Source: Cordia subcordata (Eukaryota; Streptophyta; Magnoliopsida; Boraginales; Cordiaceae). From it: 64,000 nucleotides of DNA. The position numbers and the translations under genes are program-made. The notes under the pieces were generated by a model that saw nothing but the letters and a program-made list of their open reading frames with translations, had not been told where the DNA came from and made no database searches. Below are positions 27,001-40,334 of the stretch, piece by piece (positions within the stretch are counted from its first letter, which is position 1; every line of letters begins with the position of its first letter). The stretch is taken from NCBI GenBank assembly GCA_028554755.1, contig JAPTOF010000001.1:5562501-5626500 (forward strand). Direction: 5' to 3'.

Positions 27001-27051
27001 CTTGACAAAGCATTTGACCTTTATCAAAAATGGTTAAAAAGGGAAAAATGA
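24038..27051 (+). CDS. P-class pentatricopeptide repeat protein
   Basis: Encodes a 574-residue PPR protein, a family of organelle RNA-binding helical-repeat proteins. Exons joined by hand: 24038-24046, 24243-24343, 24418-24585, 25098-25121 and 25629-27051. Every junction is GT-AG and keeps one frame to TGA. The first exon codes only three residues (MQS) and the fourth only eight. The last exon (from about residue 101) holds at least ten 35-residue PPR motifs of the P type, for example DVLTHNYLINGLCKTGNLEK. There is no E, E+ or DYW tail, so RNA stabilisation, splicing or translation is more likely than editing. Length and introns recall Arabidopsis At5g24830 (recollection, unchecked). A (GTT)n microsatellite lies in the fourth intron near 25501. 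The 5' exons are less certain than the repeat exon. Confidence 0.82.
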
Positions 27052-28883
27052 GAATGCTTCTGATATAGAACATTTTTCAATACTTGAAAGCATGCGATTC
27101 AGGATGATTGAAGCCTATCATGGATTTTGCATACAATCACTTGCCAAGACTTCGGAGTTATGTTGTTCAAAATTTTCTGCTTGTTGAACTTGATGATTGC
27201 ATCTCCTCCTGGAGGTATGCCTCTTTATCTGGTGCTCTCTTCTTCTTTAACTATCTTATTCTTGGTCAATATTATTGCGTCACTTCGTATCAGTACTCTT
27301 ATTCTTTTATTTTTAAATAACGTTGCTTAAACTTGAGAATAGTTCCATTTAAGTTGAAAATTAGGCTAGTCTCAGTGGTCAGAGTCAAAGTTGCACCTTT
27401 CATTCTCCTAAATCATTTGTTATTGCTGGTTGATTTAATTGTTCTTTTCACTTGAGGCGAAAGTTAGGCATTCAGCAAGTTTCATTTGTCAAAGTAAATG
27501 TTGCGCCCTTTCTTTTCCTAAATCATTTGTTATTGCTGGTTGATTCAATTATACTTTTCATTTTATTGCTCAGTTTTATGTGGAAACTCAGGCGGGCATT
27601 GGTTACGGTACACTTACGTGCTGGCCTTTAGAAGCTGATAAAGTTATTAGCAAGACGTGTAGATGAGCCCTTGGCATCTGAAGATTCTCCTGCTACTTTG
27701 GTTCTCTCTGCTGACTAAGATTTGTCCTTGGTGCGGGATGAAATTGCTGAAGCTAAAATCTTTTCTTTCACTAGAAGAATTTGCTGAATGTTAAGGGACT
27801 CGGCAAGATTCCGTTAGAAGGCATGATGATCGGCAAACTCTGCAGCCTTTGTTGCAGAAGTTTTCTTCACTGGTAGTGAAGCGGTTTGAGTCATTACTAC
27901 CTAATTAAAGGAGCTCCCGATAAATAATGGATGTGGGTGTGGCCAACAAGAAGAAGAAGAAAAAACCGGAACTTAAGCTGACAGTGCTGTGGGAACTCTC
28001 ATCAGATAGGCAGTCTGCATTGGTTAGTTCTTGGAAGGTTATCTAGAAGTCTGCCATGCAGATCATCTGGTTTTAGCTGGTGCAGTTCAAGAAGGCAATT
28101 CGTTGCTGGTTTGTCAGGATTGAATACCCACAAATGCGCTTCACTACGTTTGCACCGTGACAAGAATCTCTCTTCTACCGGAAAGGAAAGGAAAGGAAAA
28201 GAAAGGAAAGGAATGAAAGGGACGGGGAGGGACTTACATTTGAATCCTTTTCCATGTCTAGTTTTTTTCTTGAATAAGAGGAATATAAATGAAGGCTTTG
28301 AGGAAAGTTGTTTAATTTCATTTTAGATTCTCTCATTTTCATATGAAAAGAGAATTTAAGAGTGTATGTATGTATTATTTTTCTTTAAATTTTATTATAA
28401 TTTGTACGAGAAAATTCTTTTTCCTTTTTACCTTGTATCTTGTCTTTTATTCTAACTTTTTTCTTTTCCTTCCCGAATCCACAGATATGGCTAGGTCTAC
28501 AACTGCATTGGTTCTCTGTACACCTCACCCTATACATCAAAGAGTACAGAAAATGTCATCCATCAAGATGTTATTACATACGTGCACTGAGTGGTTAGTC
28601 AATTTTGGCTCGTGCCAGCTTGCTTATAAGTTGTTGATAAAAAAAGGATACGGGGGTGACTTATCCTAAAACTCATTACTCTTTCCTTTTTCTTTCCTTT
28701 TTTGCGTGGCCAAAAAAGAAAAAGGAAAAAGTGAAAGTGAAAGTGAAAATCGAGTAGCGATTTGTTGCGGTAAAATTCTTTTAATTTGAATGTTTTTCTT
28801 GTTATTGCAAATTGTACAGTTCTTCACCAGTGAGCTTATATATATGGTGAGATGTACACATAACCTATGCTAATGTCACGCAT
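27052..28883. other. Spacer between two PPR genes
   Basis: Holds the 3' flank of the P-class PPR gene, a 110 bp tandem duplication (27361-27580) and a GGAAA-type microsatellite near 28181-28240. A short frame at 27927 starts MDVGVANKKKKKK but runs only about 40 codons. Nothing is recognised as a gene. Confidence 0.45.
27361..27580. repeat. Tandem duplication, period 110 bp
   Basis: The block cctaaatcatttgttattgc recurs exactly 110 bases on, with diverged flanks on both sides, in the 3' flank of the PPR gene. Confidence 0.75.
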
Positions 28884-30908
28884 ATGACTCTACGCATCAA
28901 CCTCTCTAACATTACAGGCCTCAATCTCCTTCCTTATAAAATCCGACCATTACATCCCGCCATTTTCAGATTTCTCCAACGTTGTTATTCTTCACATTTA
29001 CAACGACCCTGTAATCACTTCACTCCTGAAACCTATTACACATCACTTCTTGAAAAAGCAAGACACAAAAACCATCTCCGTCAAATCCACGCGCAGTTGT
29101 ATGCATCCGGGGTTCAACATAATGGCTTTATAATCACAAAATTCATACACGTTGGCTCGAATCTCGGAGAAATCAACTATGCCCGTGACTTGTTCGATGA
29201 ATGTCCTGACCCGTATTTGTTCTTGTGGAACGCAATCATTAGAGGATATTCGTGGCACAATAAGTTTGTTCAAGCCATTGAAATGTATAAGAAAATGCAA
29301 GAAGTGTTTGTTAGTCCTGATCGTTTTACTTTCCCTCATGTGCTTAAGGCCTGCACTGGGTTAGAAGATATTGGAGTCGGCCGTGTAATTCACGGACAAG
29401 TATTTAGACATGGGTTGGAATCTGATGTCTTTGTGCAAAATGGGCTTGTGGCAATGTATGCAAAATGTGGGAAAGTTGAGCGTGCTCGTAGTGTTTTTGA
29501 TCGCTTGGATGAGAGGAATATTGTTTCCTGGACTTCAATTTTATCTGGGTATGCTCAGAATGGGCAGCCTGAGGAGGCTTTGAGGATTTTCAGTGAAATG
29601 AGGGGGTTGAATGTCAAGCCAGATTGGATTGTTTTGGTGAGTGTGCTGAGGGCGTATAGTGATGTCGAGGACTTGGAACAAGGGAAATGTGTTCGTAGTT
29701 TGGTGATCAAAATGGGATTTGAATTTGAGCCTGATTTACGGGTAGCACTTACGGCTATGTATGCGAAGTGTGGGCAGGTGATGGTTGCAAAAGCGTTGTT
29801 TGATGAAATGCAGGTTCTAGATGTCATGCTGTGGAATGCCATGATATCAGGATTTGCTAAAAATGGACATGCTAATGAAGCCGTGGAACTTTTCCGTCAG
29901 ATGCTTTCACAAAGGATTAGACCTGATTGTGTGACAGTGCAATCCACGATCTTGGCTTGTGCCCAAGTGGGATCCCTCGAGCAAGCGAGATGGATGGATA
30001 ACTACGTGAGTACCAGTGAATATCAAGATGATATTTATGTCAAAACGGCTATTATTGACATGTATGCAAAATGTGGAAGTGTAGAGTTGGCTCGAAAAAT
30101 ATTTGATTTGGTACCGAATAAAGATGTTGTTGTGTGGAGTTCAATGATAATGGGATATGGATTGCACGGTCGGGGTAGAGAAGCCGTTGATCTTTTCAAT
30201 GCAATGAGGAATGCTAGTGTACGCCCCAATGATGTCACTTTTATAGGCCTTCTTATGGCATGCAATCATTCAGGTCTTGTTAAAGAAGGATGGGAATTTT
30301 TCCATAGCATGAAAGATTACAAAATTGTGCCTCGCCACCAGCATTATGCCTGTGTAGTTGACTTGCTTGGTCGTGCTGGACATTTGCTGAAAGCATATAA
30401 TTTCATCATGGATATGCCAATTGAACCAGCTGTATCAGTTTGGGGAGCACTCTTAAGTGCTTGCAAGATCTATCGCCATGTTGAACTTGGTGAATATGCT
30501 GCAGAGAGGCTGTTCTCTTTAGATCCTTTTAATACAGGACACTACGTGCAGCTCTCAAATCTCTATGCGTCCGTCCACATGTGGGATGGTGTAGCAAGAG
30601 TCAGAGTGCTGATGAAGGATAAGGGATTAAGCAAAGATCTGGGCTATAGTATGATTGAGATCAATGGGAATCTCCAGGCTTTCCGTATGGGAGACAAATC
30701 TCATCCAAGATCGACAGAAATCTATCACGAACTTGACAGATTGGAGAGGAGGTTGCTGGAGGCTGGATTTATCCCAGATACTGAATCTGCTTTGCATGAT
30801 TTGGACTGTGAAGACAAAGCGTTGACACTGTGTAATCATAGTGAGAGGTTAGCAATTGCTTTTGGGCTCATTAGCTCTCCCCCTGGAACTACACTCAGGA
30901 TAACCTAA
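28884..30908 (+). CDS. MEF22: DYW-class PPR protein, MEF22-like, truncated by a premature stop
   Basis: Intronless gene of the PLS-DYW class, which edits C to U in organelle transcripts. It resembles Arabidopsis MEF22 (At3g12770), a mitochondrial editing factor, from the QIHAQL start block through HYVQLSNLYA and SHPRSTEIYHEL. Translation from ATG 28884 gives 674 residues: an N-terminal presequence, a run of P, L and S motifs, and E motifs starting near PIEPAVSVWGALLSACK. The DYW domain opens with the HSE box at 652-654 but ends at LRIT followed by TAA (30906-30908). The same frame continues without another stop through CLNC (680-683) to a terminal DYW and TGA at 31044-31046. A single base change from AAA would explain the stop. 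As written, the protein keeps the RNA-binding part and the HxE box but lacks the zinc-binding CxxC and the DYW end. It is either a recent pseudogene, a truncated factor relying on a partner in trans, or a base-call error. Confidence 0.85.
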   Translation: MTLRINLSNITGLNLLPYKIRPLHPAIFRFLQRCYSSHLQRPCNHFTPETYYTSLLEKARHKNHLRQIHAQLYASGVQHNGFIITKFIHVGSNLGEINYARDLFDECPDPYLFLWNAIIRGYSWHNKFVQAIEMYKKMQEVFVSPDRFTFPHVLKACTGLEDIGVGRVIHGQVFRHGLESDVFVQNGLVAMYAKCGKVERARSVFDRLDERNIVSWTSILSGYAQNGQPEEALRIFSEMRGLNVKPDWIVLVSVLRAYSDVEDLEQGKCVRSLVIKMGFEFEPDLRVALTAMYAKCGQVMVAKALFDEMQVLDVMLWNAMISGFAKNGHANEAVELFRQMLSQRIRPDCVTVQSTILACAQVGSLEQARWMDNYVSTSEYQDDIYVKTAIIDMYAKCGSVELARKIFDLVPNKDVVVWSSMIMGYGLHGRGREAVDLFNAMRNASVRPNDVTFIGLLMACNHSGLVKEGWEFFHSMKDYKIVPRHQHYACVVDLLGRAGHLLKAYNFIMDMPIEPAVSVWGALLSACKIYRHVELGEYAAERLFSLDPFNTGHYVQLSNLYASVHMWDGVARVRVLMKDKGLSKDLGYSMIEINGNLQAFRMGDKSHPRSTEIYHELDRLERRLLEAGFIPDTESALHDLDCEDKALTLCNHSERLAIAFGLISSPPGTTLRIT

Positions 30909-31046
30909 AACCTGAGGGCATGCCTGAATTGTCATGCGGCAACAAAGCTGATATCCAAGCTTGTTAACAGAGATATCGTGGTTAGGGACACTAATCGGTT
31001 TCATCATTTCAAGGATGGATTTTGTTCTTGTGGAGATTATTGGTGA
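30909..31046 (+). pseudogene. Severed C-terminal part of the DYW domain
   Basis: 45 codons in frame with the gene upstream, beginning [18 protein letters not shown] and ending in GFCSCGDYW before TGA. All conserved DYW landmarks are present: CxxCH, the [12 protein letters not shown] block, CSCGDYW. This shows the domain was complete until recently. With the TAA in place this part is not translated unless by readthrough. Confidence 0.85.
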
Positions 31047-31431
31047 TAAGAGCTTTTTCTACTTTGTAACTCAAGTACCATAATTTTAAAAAAAAGCCAA
31101 AACAACGCATTTGTCATTTCTTGCTTCTTCTCAGCTGAAGCAGCCGATCCGCACCATTCATTGCTTCTTCAGTCATAGTTCTACCTTCTAAATTAAACAT
31201 GGTGAGAATTTAATTTAGAAATTCTTAATCATTTATAATCATATATTTTATTTACTCAATATTCCATTTGCTCTCTTTGTATAACATCACTATTTTTTCC
31301 CCATGTATATACATGCGGTTATTTGTTGGAATAATTAGTTTATGTAGAGGCTGATTTGTTTAACTCACCTTTAGAAATTTTTTTATGTTTTTTTCTTTCT
31401 TTTCATTTTTTGGTGGGTGCTGTATTTGTAG

Positions 31432-32203
31432 GAGGGCAAAATGGTAGATAACAATGTCTTACCTGTGGTGGACGTGTGACTGTGCTTAAGAGTGAGACTG
31501 TATAATGCGATTAGGATTGGGAACAAGGAAGGGATTCAGCAGATTGATCCAATGAACATTACTCCAGGCTGCGTCACGTAGTAATTTTCCCTCTTCTGAT
31601 CATGCTCGTTTACACAAATCATTTCTAGTTGGTTACCCTATAAAGAAAACCAATTACCTGCTTGTTCCCTTCATTTCTTAAAAACAAATCATTTCTGGTT
31701 AGTTATCCTAGAAAGAAAACCAATTACCTGCTTATTCCCTTCATTTCTTAATCGAATATGTAGGAACGGGACCTGCATAGTTGCATAGCTCTATCTGTAG
31801 CTTCGCTTAATGTTCGTTCCGCAACTAATGCCGATTTGGGACAGGTCAACTACCTGTGGAATCTTTAGCCATCGGTGTTTCATCCTTATTTGAAAGTTGG
31901 CTGAGTTCCCTGCTGATTATTTACTCAAGGACATCTCAAGAGTGTTGAAGGCCGGAGAGACTATCCAGCTGCACCCAATTTTCCTGTCTAGTGCAGGATC
32001 TATGATAATCGCAATGTCTTTTTCTTTTCTTTTCTTTTCTTTTGGTCAATAATTGCAAAGTCTTTCACTATCTATCTAACTGTACACTAATTCTATGAGG
32101 ATCTAATTCTTGGTGGTACTGCAGTCAAACTCCAGTCGAGCGCAAGTTACCGTTAGCCAGATTCCTGGATGTAAAATCATCTGAAATTGGCAGGTCTCTT
32201 GGG
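31432..32203 (+). pseudogene. Decayed anamorsin/DRE2 N-terminal fragment with introns
   Basis: Three blocks in order resemble the N-terminal methyltransferase-like domain of anamorsin (DRE2/CIAPIN1), a cytosolic Fe-S assembly factor. Block 1 (about 31441-31580) reads MVDNNVLPVV and, after an in-frame TGA, IGNKEGIQQIDPMNITPGC. Block 2 (31847-31992) gives QLPVES, then after a frameshift near 31900 AEFPADYLLKDISRVLKAGE. Block 3 (32125-32203) gives VERKLPLARFLDVKSSEIG and ends at a GTGAGT donor. Intron positions are retained, so this is a copied genomic piece and not a processed transcript. The C-terminal cysteine motifs that bind the Fe-S clusters are absent. Stops and a frameshift argue against function. 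Confidence 0.65.
31614..31750. repeat. Tandem duplication, period 70 bp
   Basis: Two near-identical copies, 31614-31680 and 31684-31750, share aaaaccaattacctgctt and ttcccttcatttctta. They lie in a former intron of the anamorsin fragment. Confidence 0.8.
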
Positions 32204-35200
32204 GTGAGTTTTCCTCTCTGTGTGAGTTTTCGTTGTTCGTGCGACGATAAGTCAGCAGTATCTTCCCAGAAAAGAATGTCAGGCTGGGTGATGCAAATTA
32301 CTTTTTCCATCCAGATTCCAGTAACAAATAGGAGAGTCCAGAATCTCTGGCTGGAAGAGCCGCACATCGAGAGAGTTATTCTAAAGCAAATAGAGTCGTA
32401 GTAAATAAGCACTTTATTTATGTCCAGAAACGTATATACAAGTGTAATGGTCAAGATCACCTTGTATTCTAAGTTTTTTACATCCACATTGCAAGTCTTC
32501 CATATAAGTTTGTTGAACGCACTATTTTTAAGCTTCCAACAGTTGTGCACTGTTTTTTGCTTTTACATCAGAATATGCTTTGTTGAAGAGTAGCTCTTTA
32601 TTCAGCGCTACGCTTTGATGTACTCAGGTTGCTTCACTCTATCCATATATAATAAATAATAGCCGAACAAAAAGCTTAATAATTTATGTATTTCGTTTGC
32701 ATCCTTTCCTTAGTGCCCAAAGTTTTGGTAGAGAGGCAACCAATCACGAGTTCCTTTCTCAAGGAATGTGTAATTGGGATTCGTAACGGCATGAGGTCTA
32801 AAGCATTGACTGGAGTGGTCGGATAACAATTTTATAAATTAAGTATTCCAAATTTGAAAAATCAAAATTAATAAAAAAAAATCTTGAATTTGAATTTATG
32901 GCCTCATTAGCCTTGATTAATCTGAAGACGCACTAGGGCGTGGGGTATATAGTTACATTTTCCTTATGTGGCTCTCACAATGGTGAGTTCCTGTCACCGA
33001 AACAGCGAAGGGAAAAACAGCAAGATGTTCAATCATGTCGACAATAAAAGTGGTATAACTTGTTTCTTCTACGGGAATAGGTTTCTCCCCAGTTGATATG
33101 ATCAAAGGATTGTATGGATTGAGTTGATATGATTAAAGGATTGTATAGATTGACTTTCTTTTAAAAACATTTTCTTTTTTAATAAATATGTCAGACGTCT
33201 TCGTATAGATTGTTTAAGCGATTCTTGTATGCACGAGAGGGCATTCCATGCTTTGAATTCAAATGGTTCGCCATCAAAATCACAAGAAGTTATCCACTGG
33301 CATGTAACACTTACACCAACAAGTTCGTCCCTTCGAAGAAATGGCAATCCAGAAATGTTATTCTGGAAGTCAATATACAACATGACAATTTAGAATTATA
33401 TTTTTCGTCATACAAGTTTATTTATCCATACTAAGTAAAGTAAATAATCAAACGGATATATCCAACTGGTTGCCATAACTATGGAAGGGCGAACCCGTTT
33501 GATTTGACTATATCTTCTATCCAAGAAAAAAGGAAGTCATAAACCAAAAAAACGAAGAAAGAGAAAGTTACAAGTCAAAACAATGATATGCGATATCCTA
33601 TAAAAAATTTCTTTTCTTTTTATTTTTTTTTGTTTTGGTGAGAACTTATAGCCGCCAACATAGTCAAAACGAGATCCGGATACAAGATAACATATTAAGT
33701 TTATTGGTGATATACCAAAATTATTGGATTTTTCAACCTAAAGGGTCGGATACTCTGGTTGTACGTGAAATAGTTTATTATGATTAAAGATTTTATATAA
33801 GAATTTATGTTCTTTGGTTGTAGATTTTTTGTGACTATAGTTGTATTATAAAATTTGTAAATTTAAATTGAATGTAATGTGATTTTATTAAGATTGAAAT
33901 TTTCGTTATAAGAAAAAAGAAAAAGAGAAAATATTGAATTTATCAAAGGGATACACGCAGTTTGTTTGAAAACGAAGTTGAGAAAGAACAAGGTAGGATT
34001 ATGCATGGTTGGCTTATGAAGTCATAATAATCGTTTTTTTGGCTAATCAATATAATAATATGTCTACGTCATATGATGAGATTTTTCCTGGTCTTTTTAC
34101 TGTTTTTGCTATACTTTATTGGATACGATTGAATGATGAAAAGTCAGCTGTCCTGGACTATCATCACAATAATTTATTAGCTTTCCCTGATTTGGTCTAT
34201 GGTATGATTAATAACTGATGAAAATTAAGGAGGTATAGCTCTTTTCATACACGTGTTGCATCTCTGCATGCTTTAAAATGAATTTAATTATAGATAATAA
34301 ATTAATTATGTATATACTTTCTAACAACGAATAATCATACTACTATATCCTCCTAGTGAAAAGATCGCGAGGATAAACCTTGTCATTTTTTATCTCGTTT
34401 ATCACATTTTTAACTCAAAAATAAAATTGAAGTCTCATTTCTTGTCATAATCGTACAATTTATATCCCTACTTACACATACAAAATGTGTAAGATTTTTC
34501 AAACTAATTTAATTTAGTAATTGAGAATTTTAATTTAAGTGGCTACTTATCCTCTATATAACTACAGGAAGTCTCTTGATCTTTCATATTTAAATAAACA
34601 GCGGATTTCTTTCGCAAATCACTTGTGGAATTTGTTTCAATTCAATAAAACATTATGTTAAAAAAAAATCCCAAAACATTATTTTTTTTTTAATTTTGGT
34701 AAAAAATTATAAACATTGACTGATGTTTAATAATTATATGTCAAACTTTCCCAGTCACAACCAGCTTGTTATATAACGAGATAAAGATTGAAGAAACTTG
34801 TGGTCAGAGGTTGTGCATTCCTTCGAATTATTTGTCCAAAGGATTTAATAGAGATTAAAAAAATATGTTTGTTTCCTTCTCATGCAATTATCTCACGATA
34901 ATTAATCTTATGTGCTAACTAGCAAGTTTCATTGTTTGCACTTAGATAATCGTCAGGCGAACCTCGCATGCATGCCCCACTTTTAGATTTCTTTTCTTAA
35001 TTTCACTCAGCGTTAATATATATCGATTTACAATATTTTAAGGTGTTTTCTCTTTCTGGTTATTGAAGCTGCAGCTAGCCAGTCTTGTCCAATATGATTT
35101 TACTTTTTTAATCATTTACAAGAAAAAATTAGAATCTCCAACATGAAGGAAGCATGCACATATATTAGATAATGCATGTCTTATTCAGTAATTCAAAAGC

Positions 35201-35765
35201 ATTGCGCGCACAAGTTTGTTTTAAATTGTGAAGTTGCTCTTATATATATATATATATATATATTAGATAAACTATAAAATTTCATTGGATATTAATACTA
35301 ATAATATTATCCTCAAAGTAGCATTACATATTTATTGCACGAAGTTCATCAAACCAAGCTGTTCATCAATACTGATTTGCAAGATGGAGTTGGTTTTCAA
35401 CAGTGTTCTATAAAACAAAATTAGTTAACCATGACTAGGATATTTTATTGCTAGTAGCTAGAGCAGCATTTTAGCCAGTTTTTGTTCTAATCTCAATTTT
35501 TAGGCTGCTAAAATATGCCAACCATGTCTGGACTTGTAATGTGCGAATATATACTAGGGCTTCGGATCCCTCTCATTTGAAAGATGAAATGAATAATAAT
35601 AAAAATCATTGCCACAAGGCAAAGAGGGAGAGGTTATAATCATCCACATCGTAAAATTAATTTTTCACTTAATATAGCAATTCTTTTTCTTTTTCCCCCT
35701 TTCAGTGCAATTTTTTTTCCCCTTTTGAGCTAGGGTATCCCTAAGTCACATTAAATTTGAGACTC
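32204..35765. other. AT-rich intergenic sequence
   Basis: No gene supported on either strand. A 32 bp imperfect tandem echo (ttgatatgatyaaaggattg) occurs near 33095-33150, and a (TA)n tract near 35240-35263. Short open frames here lack any family resemblance. Confidence 0.5.
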
Positions 35766-36005
35766 AGGGCCAATTGGGATTGTTTTTTTTTTTTTTAAGG
35801 AAAAAGCACCTTTTTTTTTTTTTCTAAAAAAGTTATACTAAATTTACAATAACTATTTGATTTGGCTTCCAAAAAAGCTGAAATTCTGAAAAAGCTCAAA
35901 TACAGCTTTTTTTAGAAGCTAAAATTTTTAGCTTCTAAAAAAAAATTATTTTTCAAAAACTGTTAAAAAAAACGCTTTTAAAAAAAGTCAATTCAAACGG
36001 GGCCT
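35766..36005. mobile_element. Small inverted-repeat element (MITE), family 1 copy b
   Basis: The ends read AGGGCCAATTGGGATTG and, from the other strand, AGGCCCCGTTTGAATTG. The interior is A/T runs with internal self-complementarity, for example agctttttt and aaaaaagct. No target duplication was evident. Confidence 0.6.
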
Positions 36006-37899
36006 AATCCCCACTGGACCAGGAGCAGTTAAAGAAAAGCTTTCCTAATAAGTATGCTTCCCGGAATTCAAGCTTGTGCTCTTCTCTTTACAAGAGTGAG
36101 GCCGCTACCATCTCAATCAATAACTTGTTGGTATATAACAATTCTGTTGATTGTAAAATTGATTTTTGACTTAACTTGGTAACTATACTACTAACCGTAT
36201 ATAATTCACCATTGGGCGGCCAAACTTTTATTGTGAGTTTTCTCGCCATTGCAACATCTTTTTTGCCATCTTGTCGCCGCAATCAGACATCGTTTAAAAA
36301 ATTATTTTGATCATTTTTTCAATCCATATACTCGGTTAGACTTTGACTTGGTAAATCCATCGCCCTCTGATCCAAGAGGTCAAGCATTTGTGGTCAACTA
36401 CCCCCCCCCCCCCCCAAAAAAAAGAAAAAAACAAAAACCCACCCCACAATAAGAGAAGGATGCAAAAACGAGTTAAATGATATTGAAAGAGAAGAAGAAT
36501 AAAAGTTGGAATCTTAGTTGTTCACACGGAACGTAAACCTGATGGAAAGTAAACACAGCATTTGCTTGTAGATTCATTATTCGTGATCTAAGAAACTTCT
36601 ATGTGAACTTAAGAATGTGTACAATAATTAACTTTCATGAGAATGTGTACGAACAATTCTGCATTTTGCGAGACGTGACACGTCCTAACTAAAAGAAGAG
36701 TACATGATATGCTATTATAAAGATTAGGATGTCTTGAAATATACGTCAAGTGATTGCCTCATTTAAAAATTTAACTTGTTTAACATAACAAATGTTTATA
36801 ATAATCTAAAAGTTTAAGAATTTATATGTTAGAAAAAATTTTCTTATAGTCATCTATTTTTCAATAATACAAACTCTTAGACAAAAGGTCGTACCTCAAT
36901 GATAGAATATCATATTTAAGATTTACAGTCTTAAGATCGAGTCATTACTAAGGAGATGGGAACAACTACTAGTAAATTAGTAATCCTTTTTAACGCAAAA
37001 AAAAAAAAAAAGAGAAAACACTATATGAACCCGAATTTATAATATCTTTCATACTTTTAAAACATTTGATATAAAGTAATCTCTTGAAAAACGTAAAATG
37101 AGATTGTGTATAATAAAAATTTCATGCATATATATTAGGTCGTTTTAAATAGTTAGTGGTGGAAAATTATATGATTTTCTTGACAAGAAATGATTAGAAG
37201 AAACGAAAAACAAGTTTAATACTAGTCACGCTAAAGGCTAATTGCATGTGAAGATCTTTGAAGCAGTACACTCTGTTAAAAAAAAAAAAGGAAAAAGAAA
37301 ACGCGTTTAAGTAGTATTCTAGATGGTCAAAAGCAAAAAAAACCCACATAAAAGTGGCAGCTTTGAAAACTACATTACGTACGCGAAAGCTTTGGATTTG
37401 TTCTGCAACCCTGATTTTTGTCACAATCTATAGTAAGTGCTTTTGGCTTCCAGCTGTTATTTATAAGAATTAAGAGAAGTCAAAGATGGAGCTTTTCACA
37501 AGATGCCCACATACTGCGTACAGGCATGCATGATGGAGCTGACTTGCTTATTTGTTAGATAATTCCACTTGTTTTTGATTTTGACGATGTTCATATATTT
37601 AAATTATCGTGCTTTTTAATTTATTATCGAGAAATTTATTTTATGTAATTACACTAAATGTATATTAAAATTATAAATTTTCAGTTATAGCACATTTCGA
37701 TAAATTAATTCTTGCAGTTGATGAAAATAGTATGTAATTAATAAACTTATAGTATTAATAGTAAAAGATAGTGAATATGCTCAAAAGGTATCAACCCCAA
37801 AAGCCGTTAATAATTTGTTTTTTGTTTTTTAAAAAGGCAACGCGGTGTAGCGGCCGATAGTGACCTAAGAGCATTCGCATTCAAACCACCCCAATGGCC
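36006..37899. other. Intergenic sequence upstream of peroxidase A
   Basis: No gene supported. Includes a poly-C run near 36401-36414, a possible SINE relic and, at the end, the promoter of peroxidase A. Confidence 0.5.
36886..37014 (+). mobile_element. Possible tRNA-derived SINE relic
   Basis: The segment starts with a word like a polymerase III A box (acctcaatgatagaa, compare gctcagtggtagagc). After about 35 bases a B-box-like gatcgagtc follows, and the segment ends in an A-rich tail near 37000. The tRNA resemblance is weak and no target duplication was confirmed. Confidence 0.4.
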
Positions 37900-37907
37900 T
37901 ATAAATA
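37900..37907 (+). promoter_or_regulatory. TATA box of peroxidase A
   Basis: TATAAATA in the context ATGGCCTATAAATAG, 127 bases upstream of the start codon. The same core context occurs before peroxidases B and C. Confidence 0.7.
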
Positions 37908-37978
37908 GAACTGCAAGAACGCTATCTTAATCATCTCACTTGCTACTAACACATATATCCAAGTGTAGTAGTTAATAA

Positions 37979-39742
<1,764 letters not shown>

Positions 39743-40334
39743 TAGTAAAGTTTGCACCATTACTCGTCATGCAACGTTCCAAATCGTCAACTCATCCCTT
39801 GATCTTAATTTTTTCTGCAATATGTAATTTATGTGATCAATTGTGGTTTTTTTTCCCCCCTTTGTGTGTTCATCTTCTCTGAAAGTGTAAATCCCATTCG
39901 CTTCCTGTAATTATCTTACTGTTGATGTTTTGAGTGTTGATTGCATTGTTTTCAAGTGTCTGATAATAAAGAGATATATATCATTTGCCTTGTATTATTT
40001 GTAAATTCTTTCTTTAGAATTTCTCAAGGATCCAGTTTGATGATCAGGCAAGATGTCTTATGCATGCAAATTCCCTTATGGAGACTTATGAATGCAAAGT
40101 TCTATCCTTTTATTCCAGGATATAAAATGATACCAAAGTTGAACATAACATCAAAATCTTCCTACTGATCCATCTTGTTAAATTCAGAAATCAGTTACTA
40201 TTAGGTTAAATAACATGTGTTTTAGATAGTTTCCAAAATGTTTAAGACTAACACCAACAACTTCATTCTCTATTTTTTTCCATGTAGCAAGTTCATATCT
40301 CTGTATTTAAAACCGGTCGACCAACGGTAGCATA
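39743..40334. other. 3' flank of peroxidase A
   Basis: Non-coding. Presumed 3' untranslated region and polyadenylation region. Nothing else is recognised. Confidence 0.5.

Noticed and set aside
32125..32550. 141-codon minus-strand frame
   Set aside because: It runs antisense across an exon of the anamorsin fragment, where the plus strand has clear homology.
34009..34218. Short frame MAYEVIIIVFLANQYNN...
   Set aside because: No family resemblance, no splice partners, and the base composition is that of the AT-rich spacer.
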